Source: Gaiellasilicea sp035553355 (lineage in GTDB: Bacteria; Actinomycetota; Thermoleophilia; Gaiellales; Gaiellaceae). Taken from it: DNA of 57,178 nucleotides. Shown piece after piece: positions 39,553-47,388 of this stretch (position 1 is its first letter; each line of letters opens with the position of its first letter). Under the pieces are notes generated by a model. It had not been told where the DNA came from, ran no database searches, and saw only the letters and a program-made list of their open reading frames with translations. The translations under genes and the position numbers were made by a program. The DNA is taken from the NCBI GenBank assembly GCA_035553355.1, contig DATMJW010000051.1, positions 1-57,178 of the forward strand, given 5' to 3'.

Positions 39553-40299
39553 GTGGCCCATCGCGACGACATCGTCCGCTACGCGAACGAGCTGCTCGAG
39601 GTGCACCGGTTCCCGGAGTACGGGCCGCCGGGGCTGCAGGTGGTCGGCGCCGACGAGGTGACGAAGATCGTGTGCGGCGTGTCGGCGTCGCGCGAGCTCT
39701 TCGAGCGCGCCGCCGCGAGCGGCGCGCAGATGGTGCTCGTCCACCACGGTCTCTTCTGGCGGAACGAGCCGGTCTGGATCGACCGGCGCCAGCGCGGGCG
39801 CCTCGAGGCGCTCTTCCGCGCGGATCTCTCCCTGCTCGCGTACCACCTGGCGCTCGACGCGCACCCGGAGATCGGGAACAACGCGCTGCTCGCGCGCGCG
39901 CTCGGGGTCGACGCGGACACGCCCTTCGCCGATGTCGGTCGCGGCGGCTGCCTCCGCGAGGCGTGGGCGCTCGACGACTTCGTCTCCTGCGTCCGCCAGA
40001 CCGTTGGCGGGCGCGAGCCGCTCGTCTACGGGTACGGGCCGGACCGCGTCCAGCGCGTCGCGATCTGCTCCGGCGGCGCCGCGCCGCTCCTCATCCAGGC
40101 GGCGCACGAGGGGTACGACCTCTACCTCACCGGCGAGCCAGGCGAGCCGAGCGTCCATACCGCCCGCGAGCTCGGGATCCACTTCGTCGCGGCCGGGCAC
40201 GACGCGACCGAACGTCTCGGCGTGCAGGAGCTCTCGCGGCGGCTCGCGCGCGAGTTCGGCCTCGAGTGGGAGTTCGTCGACCTGCCGAACCCGGTCTGA
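39553..40299 (+). CDS. Nif3-like dinuclear metal centre protein (NIF3/YqfO family)
   Basis: A 248-residue protein of the NIF3 family, toroidal hexamers with a di-metal site. The metal ligands are in MVLVHHGLFW and LLAYHLALDAH at the N-terminus and VAAGHDATERLGVQEL at the C-terminus; a Gly-rich ICSGGAAPLL separates the halves. The function is unknown; family members have been proposed as GTP cyclohydrolase-like. The GTG lies 6 bases after GATAAT. Confidence 0.92.
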   Translation: MAHRDDIVRYANELLEVHRFPEYGPPGLQVVGADEVTKIVCGVSASRELFERAAASGAQMVLVHHGLFWRNEPVWIDRRQRGRLEALFRADLSLLAYHLALDAHPEIGNNALLARALGVDADTPFADVGRGGCLREAWALDDFVSCVRQTVGGREPLVYGYGPDRVQRVAICSGGAAPLLIQAAHEGYDLYLTGEPGEPSVHTARELGIHFVAAGHDATERLGVQELSRRLAREFGLEWEFVDLPNPV

Positions 40300-40306
40300 C
40301 CGTCCC

Positions 40307-41182
40307 TCAGCCGCACGCGGTGAGCAGATCGTCGAGTGCGTCGAGGCACGCCTCGGGGCGCTCGCCGATCACGAGGTGCCCGCAGTCGGCGACGATGCGG
40401 AGCGGCGCGCGGAGGCGGCGGGCGTACTCGAACGCGTCGTCGAGCGGGAGCTGCGCGTCGCGCGCCCCCCAGACGACGAGCGCCGGGCACGCGAGCTGCT
40501 CGAGGTCGAGGCGCGGGTCGTCGGCGACCATCGCCCGGCCCGCGCTGCGCACGTCTGCGTGTGAGCGCGCCTCTGCCAGGAACCCGATCGTCGCCCGCGC
40601 CGAGATCCGCTCCTCGTCGGCGACGAACCAGGGACGGAACACGAGCCGCCGGTAGCCGCTCCGGTGGGCGTGACGCTCGCGGAGCGGCGCCACGAGGCGG
40701 CTCGGCCGCACGATCCCGCCGAGCGCGACCGCGAGCTGCAGCGCCCGCGTCGTCGTGGCGATCCCGGCCGGCGCGAGGAGGAGCAGGCCGCGTACGAGGT
40801 CGGGCCGCAGGTGCGCGAGCCGGAGCGCGACGTGCCCGCCGAACGAGTGGCCGGCGACGACGGCCGGGCCGGCACCCTCGGCCTCGAGGACAGCCGCGAC
40901 CGCGGCGGCGTAGCTCGCCACGTCGGCGCCGCGCGCCGGGGCGTCCGAGCCGCCGTGGCCGGGGAGGTCGACGACGAGCAGCCGGTGGCGCCGGACGAGC
41001 GGCGAGACGAACTCGACCCAGTTCGCAGCCGCTCCGCCGAGACCGTGCACGAGCACGATCGCCTCCCCGCTCCCGCCGGCGTAGTAGCGCACCCGTTTCT
41101 CCGCAACGTGCGCGTCTCGCGCTTCGAGGCCGAGGAGTTTCGTTGCGTCCGTCACCAGGAACTCGTATTCTCGTATGGTCAT
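40307..41182 (-). CDS. Alpha/beta hydrolase
   Basis: A 291-residue alpha/beta-hydrolase. The oxyanion region is VLVHGLGG, the nucleophile is Ser in VAGHSFGGHVAL, the acid is Asp in VWGARDAQLP and the base is His in VADCGHLVIGE. The overall type resembles esterases and C-C hydrolases; the substrate is unknown. The gene converges on the Nif3-like gene and diverges from the attenuator leader. Confidence 0.88.
   Translation of the reverse strand: MTIREYEFLVTDATKLLGLEARDAHVAEKRVRYYAGGSGEAIVLVHGLGGAAANWVEFVSPLVRRHRLLVVDLPGHGGSDAPARGADVASYAAAVAAVLEAEGAGPAVVAGHSFGGHVALRLAHLRPDLVRGLLLLAPAGIATTTRALQLAVALGGIVRPSRLVAPLRERHAHRSGYRRLVFRPWFVADEERISARATIGFLAEARSHADVRSAGRAMVADDPRLDLEQLACPALVVWGARDAQLPLDDAFEYARRLRAPLRIVADCGHLVIGERPEACLDALDDLLTACG
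41143..41171 (+). promoter_or_regulatory. Promoter of the attenuator leader
   Basis: TTGCGT, 17 bases, TATTCT. It lies inside the 5' coding end of the divergent hydrolase gene and places the start of transcription near 41178. Confidence 0.55.
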
Positions 41183-41280
41183 GGAGCATTGGGGGGCGCG
41201 GGCCCGGTGAATCCCGCGAACACGACGAAAGCGGTAGCCGAGCCCGCCTGAGCGCCTTTGCGCCAGCGGGCTTTTTGTTT
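41178..41280 (+). ncRNA. Attenuator leader of about 100 bases ending in a terminator
   Basis: From the predicted start the leader carries a possible leader peptide (ATG 41181, about 9 codons with a Trp), then hairpin A: CGCGGG (41197-41202) with CCCGCG (41213-41218). The terminator stem AGCCCGC/GCGGGCT follows. GCGGGC (41198-41203) can instead pair with GCCCGC of the terminator's 5' arm, an antiterminator competing with the terminator. The signal is unknown; no known riboswitch consensus was recognised. If terminated, it is a small RNA of about 100 bases. Confidence 0.55.
41241..41280 (+). terminator. Intrinsic terminator in front of the 56-residue protein
   Basis: Outer stem AGCCCGC (41241-41247) with GCGGGCT (41266-41272), inner GCGC/GCGC with a CTTT loop, then TTTTTGTTT. 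It ends only 21 bases before the ATG 41302, so expression of that gene needs read-through. Confidence 0.85.
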
Positions 41281-41301
41281 GCCGCAGAAGAGGAGGACGG
41301 C

Positions 41302-41472
41302 ATGGCGAACCACCTCACGCCCGACGAGCTGTCGAAGGAGCTCGGGATCGACCGCGAGGAAGTGATCCGCGTGTGCATCGAGGAGTGCGTGCCGATCTAC
41401 CAGGGGAAGATCGACAAGACGCTCTTCCAGGCACAGCTCGAGGCGCTGGGGGCGCTCCCGCAGCCACATTAG
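41302..41472 (+). CDS. 56-residue helical protein behind an attenuator
   Basis: A small protein of unknown family. It is acidic and helical (ANHLTPDELSKELGIDREEV, then IRVCIEECVPIYQGKI), and the first part resembles a helix-turn-helix. Two Cys residues lie in VCIEEC. The RBS AGAGGAGGACGGC is excellent. Expression depends on read-through of the terminator just before it. A DNA-binding or regulatory role is a guess from the helix pattern. Confidence 0.72.
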   Translation: MANHLTPDELSKELGIDREEVIRVCIEECVPIYQGKIDKTLFQAQLEALGALPQPH

Positions 41473-41500
41473 GCCGCGTCGACTCCGCGTGTTCGGCGAC

Positions 41501-41518
41501 GGGCGGCGTCAGCCGCCC
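41501..41518. terminator. Hairpin between the 56-residue protein gene and ku
   Basis: GGGCGGC, GTCA, GCCGCCC (7 base pairs), followed on the plus strand by TTCGCGTCTC. The genes converge here, so it may stop both. Confidence 0.5.
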
Positions 41519-41527
41519 TTCGCGTCT

Positions 41528-42397
41528 CTAGACCGACTTGGCGGCGGCGCGCTTTCGCGGCGCCGCAGGCTTCTTCCCGTCCGGCTTCGCCGCGCGCGGC
41601 TTGGCCTTCTTGGCCTCCTCGACCGACCGCCGCAGCGCCTCCATCAGATCGACGACGGGTGCCTCGGCGACGGCCGGCTCCGGCGCCGCGAGCTCCTCGC
41701 CGGCGAGCTTCGCCTCGAGCATCGCGCGCAGGTCGCGCCGGTAGTCGCTCTGGAGGTCCTCCGGGTCGAAGTCGGCTGCGAGGCTCGCGATCACCTGCCG
41801 TGCGAGTCCGAGCTCCTGGTCCTTCACCTCGATCTCGCCGACTGCCTCGCCGATCTCGGCCTGCGAGTACACGTCGGCGGCGAGATACAGCGTCTCGAGC
41901 ACGAGCGCGTCGCCCTTCGCGCGGATGAGGACGAACTTCTCCTTCCCCTGCTGGATGAAGCGCCCGAGCGCCGCCATCCCGGTGTCGCGCATCGCGCTCA
42001 GCAGCAGCACGTACGGCCGCCGCGCTGCCGGGGCCTGCTGCGGCACGAGGAAGTAGGTGCGGTCGAAGAAGATCGGGTCGACGTGCGCGGCGTCGACGAA
42101 CCGCGTGATCTCGATCGAGCGCGAGTCGTCGTGCTGCTGGAGCGCTTCGAGGTCGGCCTCCTCGACGAGCACGAACTGGTTCTTCGAGACCTCCCAGCCC
42201 TTGACGATCTCGTCGGGGCCGAGGTCGCGGTCGTGCGTGGGGCAGTAGCGCTTCTGCTTGATCGGCGTCCCGCAGTCTCGGTGCAGCAGCCGGAACGACA
42301 CGTCGGACGCGCGGGCTGCCGGCTTCGTCGCCGGCGCGAGGCCGACGGGGATGCTGACGAGGCCGAAGCTGAGGGATCCGTTCCAGGTCGTGCGCAT
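41528..42397 (-). CDS. ku: Ku protein, non-homologous end joining
   Basis: Bacterial Ku homodimer that rings DNA ends and recruits ligase D. The 289-residue protein shows MRTTWNGSLSFGLVSIPVGL at the N-terminus, then a Cys/His segment (RDCGTPIKQKRYCPTHD), VKGWEV and FYFRTYFLVP-like DRTYFLVPQ, and a Lys/Ala-rich tail that binds DNA (KAKPRAAKPDGKK). ATG 42397 fits; upstream frame is a shadow. LigD is not in this window. The gene is followed by no partner and is divergent from the acyl-CoA synthetase. Confidence 0.94.
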   Translation of the reverse strand: MRTTWNGSLSFGLVSIPVGLAPATKPAARASDVSFRLLHRDCGTPIKQKRYCPTHDRDLGPDEIVKGWEVSKNQFVLVEEADLEALQQHDDSRSIEITRFVDAAHVDPIFFDRTYFLVPQQAPAARRPYVLLLSAMRDTGMAALGRFIQQGKEKFVLIRAKGDALVLETLYLAADVYSQAEIGEAVGEIEVKDQELGLARQVIASLAADFDPEDLQSDYRRDLRAMLEAKLAGEELAAPEPAVAEAPVVDLMEALRRSVEEAKKAKPRAAKPDGKKPAAPRKRAAAKSV

Positions 42398-42469
42398 GTG
42401 CCCTTCCAGTCTAGAGGGACCCGGCGGATTCGCCCTCGGGGCGGCCTTTCCTCCCACCCGCGGCGCGAG

Positions 42470-42475
42470 TAGAGT
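42470..42475 (+). promoter_or_regulatory. -10 box of the acyl-CoA synthetase gene
   Basis: TAGAGT, 7 bases before GTG 42483, with no RBS. Confidence 0.45.
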
Positions 42476-42482
42476 CGAGCGC

Positions 42483-44276
42483 GTGACCGGGCAGCGCACG
42501 ATCGCGCGCCTCTGGCGCGACGCCGTCGCGGCCGCGCGCGACACGCCTGCGTACCTCGAGCAGGTGGGCGAGGAGTGGCGGCCGGTGTCGTGGGAGGAGG
42601 CGGCCGGTCGCGTGCAGGACTACGCGAACGGGCTGCTGTCCCTCGGCATCCGGAAGGGGGACGCGTTCGCGATCGTCTCGCGCACGCGGCTCGAGTGGGC
42701 GCTCTTCGACTTCGCGCTCGCGTCGGTCGGCGCGATCGGCGCGCCCATCTACCCGAACAGCTCGCCGAACGAGACGCGCTATATCCTCGGCCACTCCGAC
42801 GCCGTGGGCGTCCTCGTCGAGGACGACGAGCAGCGGACGAAGGTCGAGTCGGTGCGCGGCGAGCTCCCGCTCCTCGAGCACGTGCTCGGGCTCTCGGAGC
42901 TCGACGAGCTCGCCGCCCGCGGGCGCGCGTACGCGGAGCAGAACCCGCACGCGCTGCGCGAGGCCGGCGACGCGCTCGGCGAGGACGACCTCTTCACCTA
43001 CATCTACACCTCGGGCACGACCGGCCCGCCCAAGGGTTGCATGATCTCGCACCGCAACTACTACGCGATGGCCGCGGTCGTCGATCATCTCGAGACGTTC
43101 ACCGTCGCGGGCGACGTCATGCTCCTCTACCTCCCGCTCGCGCACAACTTCGGCCGGCTGATGCACCTGTCCGGCCCGTACGTCGGCTACACGGTCGCGT
43201 TCCTCCCCGACCCGCTCCAGGCAGCCGCCGCGCTGCCCGCGGTGAAGCCGACGGTGTTCCCCAGCGTCCCGCGGGTCTACGAGAAGATCCACACCGCGGT
43301 CGTCGCGAAGCTCGACGAGGAGACGGGCGCGAAGCGGAAGCTGATCGACTGGGCGCTCCGCGTCGGCCGCGAGGTGAGCCGCCGCAGGTGCGCGGGCGAG
43401 CCGATCCCGGTGCCGCTCGCCGTGCAGCACCGGCTCGCCGACCGCCTGGTGTACGCGAAGGTGAAGGAGCGGCTCGGCGGCCGTCTCCGGACGGCCATCT
43501 CGGGCGGCGCTCCGCTCGCGCCGGACATCGCGGAGTTCTTCCACTCGATCGACATCCTCATCCTCGAGGGCTACGGCCTCACCGAGTGCACGACCGCGGC
43601 GACGACCAGTACGCACGCCGCCTTCCGGTTCGGCACCGTCGGGAAGGCGCTCCCGGGGGTCGAGCTGCGCCTCGCCGACGACGGCGAGCTGCTGATCAGG
43701 AGCGAGACGGTGTTCGGCGGGTACCTGAAGGATCCGGAGGCGACGGCTGCCGTCCTGACGGACGACGGGTGGCTCAAGTCGGGTGACGTCGCGGAGATCG
43801 ACGCGGACGGGTTCGTCCGCATCACCGACCGCAAGAAGGACATCATCGTCACCGCCGGCGGCAAGAACGTCGCGCCGCAGAACCTCGAGAACGAGCTGAA
43901 GAGCTCGAAGTACGTCTCGCAGGCGCTCGTCGTCGGCGACCGGAAGCCGTACGTGGCCGCGCTGATCACGCTCGACGGCGAAGAGATCGGGAAATGGGCG
44001 CGGGAGCACGGGATCGAGGGGGACGTGGAGGAGCTCGCGCGCCACGACGCCGTGCGCGAGCTCGTGCAGCGGATCGTCGACGACGTCAACGCCGAGCGCT
44101 CGAACTACGAGCGGATCAAGCGCTTCGCGATCCTCCCGCGTGACTTCACGATGGACGGGGGCGAGCTGACGCCGACGCTGAAGCTGAAGCGTCGTGTCGT
44201 CCAGGAGCGCTACGCCGACCACCTGGACGAGCTCTACGCCGGCGGGACGCTGAACGAGGCCGCAGCGACCGCCTGA
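42483..44276 (+). CDS. Long-chain fatty-acid-CoA ligase, AMP-forming
   Basis: A 597-residue member of the ANL adenylate-forming superfamily. Signature motifs are YIYTSGTTGPPKGCMISH (P-loop), LPLAHNFGRLM, ILEGYGLTECTTAAT, and WLKSGDVAEIDADGFVRITDRKKDIIVTAGGKNVAPQNLEN (hinge and catalytic Lys region). A C-terminal AMP-binding lid ends near LTPTLKLKRRVV. Long-chain acyl specificity is inferred from the length and from similarity to FadD15-type enzymes. The start GTG lies 7 bases after TAGAGT. Confidence 0.9.
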   Translation: MTGQRTIARLWRDAVAAARDTPAYLEQVGEEWRPVSWEEAAGRVQDYANGLLSLGIRKGDAFAIVSRTRLEWALFDFALASVGAIGAPIYPNSSPNETRYILGHSDAVGVLVEDDEQRTKVESVRGELPLLEHVLGLSELDELAARGRAYAEQNPHALREAGDALGEDDLFTYIYTSGTTGPPKGCMISHRNYYAMAAVVDHLETFTVAGDVMLLYLPLAHNFGRLMHLSGPYVGYTVAFLPDPLQAAAALPAVKPTVFPSVPRVYEKIHTAVVAKLDEETGAKRKLIDWALRVGREVSRRRCAGEPIPVPLAVQHRLADRLVYAKVKERLGGRLRTAISGGAPLAPDIAEFFHSIDILILEGYGLTECTTAATTSTHAAFRFGTVGKALPGVELRLADDGELLIRSETVFGGYLKDPEATAAVLTDDGWLKSGDVAEIDADGFVRITDRKKDIIVTAGGKNVAPQNLENELKSSKYVSQALVVGDRKPYVAALITLDGEEIGKWAREHGIEGDVEELARHDAVRELVQRIVDDVNAERSNYERIKRFAILPRDFTMDGGELTPTLKLKRRVVQERYADHLDELYAGGTLNEAAATA

Positions 44277-44283
44277 GCGCCGG

Positions 44284-44769
44284 CTAGTGGCGGTGGTGCT
44301 CGTGCACGACCGCATGGCCCTTCCCGCGCGCGATCAACGCGCGGTTGATCGGGAAGGCGACAGCGCCCGCGACGAGGAGCGCGAACGCGAGCGCGCCCCA
44401 GAAGAGGACGCCGTCGAGGCCCGCGTCCATGGCACCGGGCACGGCGAGCATGATCGCGTTGTCGACGACCTCCATCACCGCGATCGAGATCGTGTCGGCG
44501 GCGAGCGCGACCGGAACCGCCGCGCGCAGCGCAATGCCGGCCCGCAGGAGCGGGAGCATCGTCAGCGAGTAGCCGAAGAGGAACGCGAGGGCGACGGCGA
44601 GCGCGATCGTCTGCAGGTCGCCCCAGCCGAGGGCGGTGCCGATCACCAGCCCGAGCACCTCGCCGATCGCGCACCCGGTGAGGCAGTGCGCGGTCGCCGA
44701 GAACGCGAGGCGGTTCAGGCTCTGCGCTGTCTGCGCGTGGCCGTGGATGTGGTGCGCGCCGTGGTCCAT
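44284..44769 (-). CDS. DUF4396 His-rich membrane protein
   Basis: A 161-residue protein with about four predicted helices. Both ends are His-rich (DHGAHHIHGHA at the start, HEHHRH at the end) and a Cys/His pair lies in TAHCLTGC, so metal binding is plausible. DUF4396 proteins have no assigned function; in actinobacteria they occur near copper and multicopper-oxidase genes. The inverted repeat overlapping the start codon (CATACCC, 5 bases, GGGTATG) resembles a metal-sensor operator. Confidence 0.78.
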   Translation of the reverse strand: MDHGAHHIHGHAQTAQSLNRLAFSATAHCLTGCAIGEVLGLVIGTALGWGDLQTIALAVALAFLFGYSLTMLPLLRAGIALRAAVPVALAADTISIAVMEVVDNAIMLAVPGAMDAGLDGVLFWGALAFALLVAGAVAFPINRALIARGKGHAVVHEHHRH

Positions 44770-44785
44770 ACCCCCAGAGGGTATG
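44767..44785 (-). promoter_or_regulatory. Operator-like inverted repeat over the -10 and start of the DUF4396 gene
   Basis: CATACCC, 5-base spacer, GGGTATG. On the minus strand it contains TACCCT, 8 bases before the ATG, and the ATG itself lies in the distal arm. Symmetric G/C-tract repeats of this kind bind CsoR-family copper sensors. Confidence 0.5.
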
Positions 44786-44817
44786 CGATCAGCACGCCCG
44801 CGTCAACCGTGCGCCGG

Positions 44818-46011
44818 CTAGAGCCGGCGCGCGCCCATGTACGTGCGCGCGTACCAGTCCTGCGAGAGGCTCGAGATCTTGACGACGTCGCCGGTGCGCG
44901 GCGCGTGGATGAAGTTGCCGCCGCCGATGTAGATCCCCATGTGGCCGAGGCCGTTGAAGAAGACGAGGTCGCCGGCCTGGAGGTCGCTCTTCGAGACCGC
45001 CGTTCCCATCGCCCACTGCGCACCTGTGTAGTGCGGCAGCGACACCCCGACCTGCGCGAAGACGTACATCGTGAAGCCGGAGCAGTCGAAGCCGCCGGAG
45101 GGGCTCGCCCCGCCCCACTTGTACGGGACGCCGAGGTACTGCATCGCGATGCCGACGACGCCGCCGTAGCGGGCCGGCGGGGCACTCCCACCGGCGGCCG
45201 CGCCGGCGTCCTCGGATCCGGACGCCGATGCCTCTCCACCGGGCTCGGGCGCGGCCTCCGCCGCAGGGGCCGCTCCCTCTGCCGCCGCGGCGGCGTCCGC
45301 CGGAGACGCGAGCTGTGATCGCTGCGCGCTGAGCGCGGCGACACGCCGTCGCGCCTCCTCCTGGAGACGGGCCTGGCGGCGCGCCTCGGCGGCTTGGAGC
45401 GCCGCGATCTGATCCTTGATCGACGCGAGCAGCCGCTGCCGCTCCGCGAGCTTCGCCTCGATCGCGGCCCGCCGCGCGGCGAGCTGAGCGACCTCTCGCT
45501 GCTGCGCCTTCTGGGCGCGCTCGAGCTTCGCCTTCCGCCTCTGCACCTCGGTCTTGAACGCGCGCACCTGCTGCAGCACGCGCGCGTCCTGCTCGGACAC
45601 GCGGGCGACGGCGTCGAGGCGCGTCATCAGGTCGTCCAGCGACTCCGCCCCGAGCAGCACCTCCATCGCGGACGCGTCTGTGCCGTTGACGTAGAGGGCG
45701 ACGAGGCGCTCTTCGAGGTGCTCCTGCGTCGCCTTCAGGCTCGTGCGCGCGACGACGAGCCGTTTCGCGTTCGTCCGGAGGTCGCCGCGGATGCGGTCGA
45801 GGCGGTAGTTCGCGCCGTTCCATGCCTCGATCGTCGAGCCGAGCTCGCCGTCGATCGCCTCGATCTGCGCGAGCACGCCCTCTGCCTGCGCCCGCTTCTC
45901 GGCGACGGTCGGGTCGGCTGCCGCCGACTTCACGGAGGCCAAGCTCACCACCGCGAAGAGCGTCGCCAGCAGCGTGAGGATTACCGGCGCCTGTCGCTTC
46001 CTCGAACTAAT
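44818..46011 (-). CDS. Secreted NlpC/P60 endopeptidase with PcsB-like coiled coil, probable ATT start
   Basis: A cell-wall hydrolase of about 397 residues. The signal peptide (SSRKRQAPVILTLLATLFAVV) leads to a long coiled coil (about 35-220) with LYVNGTDASAMEVLLGAESLDDL, an Ala/Pro/Gly linker, and a C-terminal NlpC/P60 domain: PYKWGGASPSGGFDCSGF with catalytic Cys near 310 and GHMGIYIGGGN with His near 357. In-frame TGA two codons before ATT 46011 and GGGGAGTG 6 bases upstream leave ATT as the start. GTG 45951 would lose the signal. Confidence 0.88.
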   Translation of the reverse strand: MSSRKRQAPVILTLLATLFAVVSLASVKSAAADPTVAEKRAQAEGVLAQIEAIDGELGSTIEAWNGANYRLDRIRGDLRTNAKRLVVARTSLKATQEHLEERLVALYVNGTDASAMEVLLGAESLDDLMTRLDAVARVSEQDARVLQQVRAFKTEVQRRKAKLERAQKAQQREVAQLAARRAAIEAKLAERQRLLASIKDQIAALQAAEARRQARLQEEARRRVAALSAQRSQLASPADAAAAAEGAAPAAEAAPEPGGEASASGSEDAGAAAGGSAPPARYGGVVGIAMQYLGVPYKWGGASPSGGFDCSGFTMYVFAQVGVSLPHYTGAQWAMGTAVSKSDLQAGDLVFFNGLGHMGIYIGGGNFIHAPRTGDVVKISSLSQDWYARTYMGARRL

Positions 46012-46183
46012 GCTTCACTCCCCGATCGAGTTGGCGCGGCACCCCGCTGGGGGCCGGGACCGTCACAAGCACGGGAGCCTAGCAGCGGCTGCGGACGGCT
46101 GCAAACCGCAGTAGAGCCAAAAATGACGCCTGTGCAGCACGATTCGCGACTCACAAAGTCCCCTCGGCGCCGCGCAGCTGTGG
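46012..46183. promoter_or_regulatory. Divergent promoter region between NlpC/P60 and 3D-domain genes
   Basis: On the minus strand TTGCAG, 17 bases, TAGGCT is a good candidate promoter for the NlpC gene. The rest of the gap shows no gene; I saw no c-di-AMP riboswitch consensus, which often controls such genes. Confidence 0.4.
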
Positions 46184-46189
46184 TACGGT
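46181..46189 (+). promoter_or_regulatory. Extended -10 of the 3D-domain gene
   Basis: TGGTACGGT, an extended -10 (TGN plus TANNNT), 9 bases before GTG 46199. No RBS precedes the start, so the transcript may be leaderless. Confidence 0.5.
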
Positions 46190-46198
46190 CAGCCCCCT

Positions 46199-47326
46199 GT
46201 GTGGGGCCTCCCGTTCACTCGGACGGCCGCCCCGAAGCGTCCGGGGGCAGCCCTGCTGGCAGCTCTCGCGCTGGTCGCCTCGGTGCCGGTCGCAGTCGCC
46301 GCCGACGCGACGGAGCAGTCGTTGCGCGACCGCGGCGCCCGGCTCGGAGCGACCGCGCGCGCCGTCGCAGTCGAGCTCTACGCGCTCGAGATGCAGGTCG
46401 CCCGGGCTCGTGCCGAGGCGGACGCGCTCGCCGCCCGGCGCGCGCAGGTGGCGGCGGAGCGCGCGGAGACGAAGCGGCGGCTCGAGGCCGCGGCACGGAC
46501 GGCTCGCGTTGCGCAGTCGCGGCTGCAGGAGCTCGTGCGGGAGCTGTACGCGGCAGGAGACGTCGACCCGCTCGCCGTCCTCCTCGGCGCCGAGTCGCTC
46601 GACGCGGCGCTGACGGGCCTCGAGAACCTCGATCGCGCCGCGGAGCAGAGCATCCGGATCGGCCGGGAGGCGACCGACGCGCGAAAGCGCCTCGCGCAGC
46701 TCGACGCGCGCCTCGCCGCGCGAACGGCCGAGCTCGAGGCGGTCGCGGCGCGCGCCGAGGCGAGGGCGGAGGAGCTCCGTCTGCGGGCTGCGGAGCGCGC
46801 GGCGTATCTCGCGGACGTCCGGTACCGGGCGCTGCTCACCGAGCGCGAGCTCGCGCGCGTGGAAGCGACGGCACGGGCGGCGCAGCGGCGTGCGGCGGAG
46901 ATCCAGGCCGCCGCCTCCGCGGCCACTCGAGCACCCACTCCGGAAGCCGCCCCGGACGCAGCGCCTGCACCCGCCCCCGCTCCCGCTCCCGCTCCCGCTC
47001 CGGAGGCGACAGTCGCGCCGGAGCCGGAGCCCGTGGCGCCCGAGGCGACGCCGGCCGCGGAGTCCCCCCGAACGCTGCGCGTGACCGCGCTCGCCTACAC
47101 CCTCAGGGGCCGCACGGCGTCAGGCCTTCCGACGGGGCCCGGCATCGTCGCGGTTGACCCGTCCGTGATCCCGCTCGGGACGCGGATCCACGTTCCCGGC
47201 TACGGGGACGCGGTGGCCGCCGACACCGGCGGCGCGATCAGGGGCGCGACGATCGACGTCTGGCTGCCGACGCTCGCCCAGGCACGGGCGTGGGGCCGCC
47301 GCTCCGTCGTGATCACCTTCCGCTAG
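46199..47326 (+). CDS. Secreted 3D-domain wall protein with PcsB-like coiled coil
   Basis: A 375-residue exported protein. The signal is GAALLAALALVASVPVAVAA. A coiled coil follows, with RELYAAGDVDPLAVLLGAESLDAAL (about 115-138), closely similar to the coiled coil of the divergent NlpC protein. A Pro/Ala linker leads to a C-terminal 3D domain: TASGLPTGPGIVAVDPSVIPLGTRIHVPGYGDAVAADTGG and IDVWLPT, the barrel of lytic transglycosylase-like Sps/YabE proteins with the DTGG and Asp of the active site. It probably trims wall glycan. Confidence 0.88.
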   Translation: MWGLPFTRTAAPKRPGAALLAALALVASVPVAVAADATEQSLRDRGARLGATARAVAVELYALEMQVARARAEADALAARRAQVAAERAETKRRLEAAARTARVAQSRLQELVRELYAAGDVDPLAVLLGAESLDAALTGLENLDRAAEQSIRIGREATDARKRLAQLDARLAARTAELEAVAARAEARAEELRLRAAERAAYLADVRYRALLTERELARVEATARAAQRRAAEIQAAASAATRAPTPEAAPDAAPAPAPAPAPAPAPEATVAPEPEPVAPEATPAAESPRTLRVTALAYTLRGRTASGLPTGPGIVAVDPSVIPLGTRIHVPGYGDAVAADTGGAIRGATIDVWLPTLAQARAWGRRSVVITFR

Positions 47327-47388
47327 CCCCGATTCCGGAGGAGCCCCGGCTACACTGGACTCGCGGGCGCACGCGGGGCCGAAGCGCG

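Noticed and set aside
41191..41250. Cobalamin-like stretch (GGTGAATCCCG) in the attenuator leader
   Set aside because: The remaining cobalamin-riboswitch core is absent; better explained by the hairpin A and antiterminator pairing.
44277..44283. Terminator between the acyl-CoA ligase and DUF4396 genes
   Set aside because: Only 7 bases separate the convergent stops and no stem is visible.
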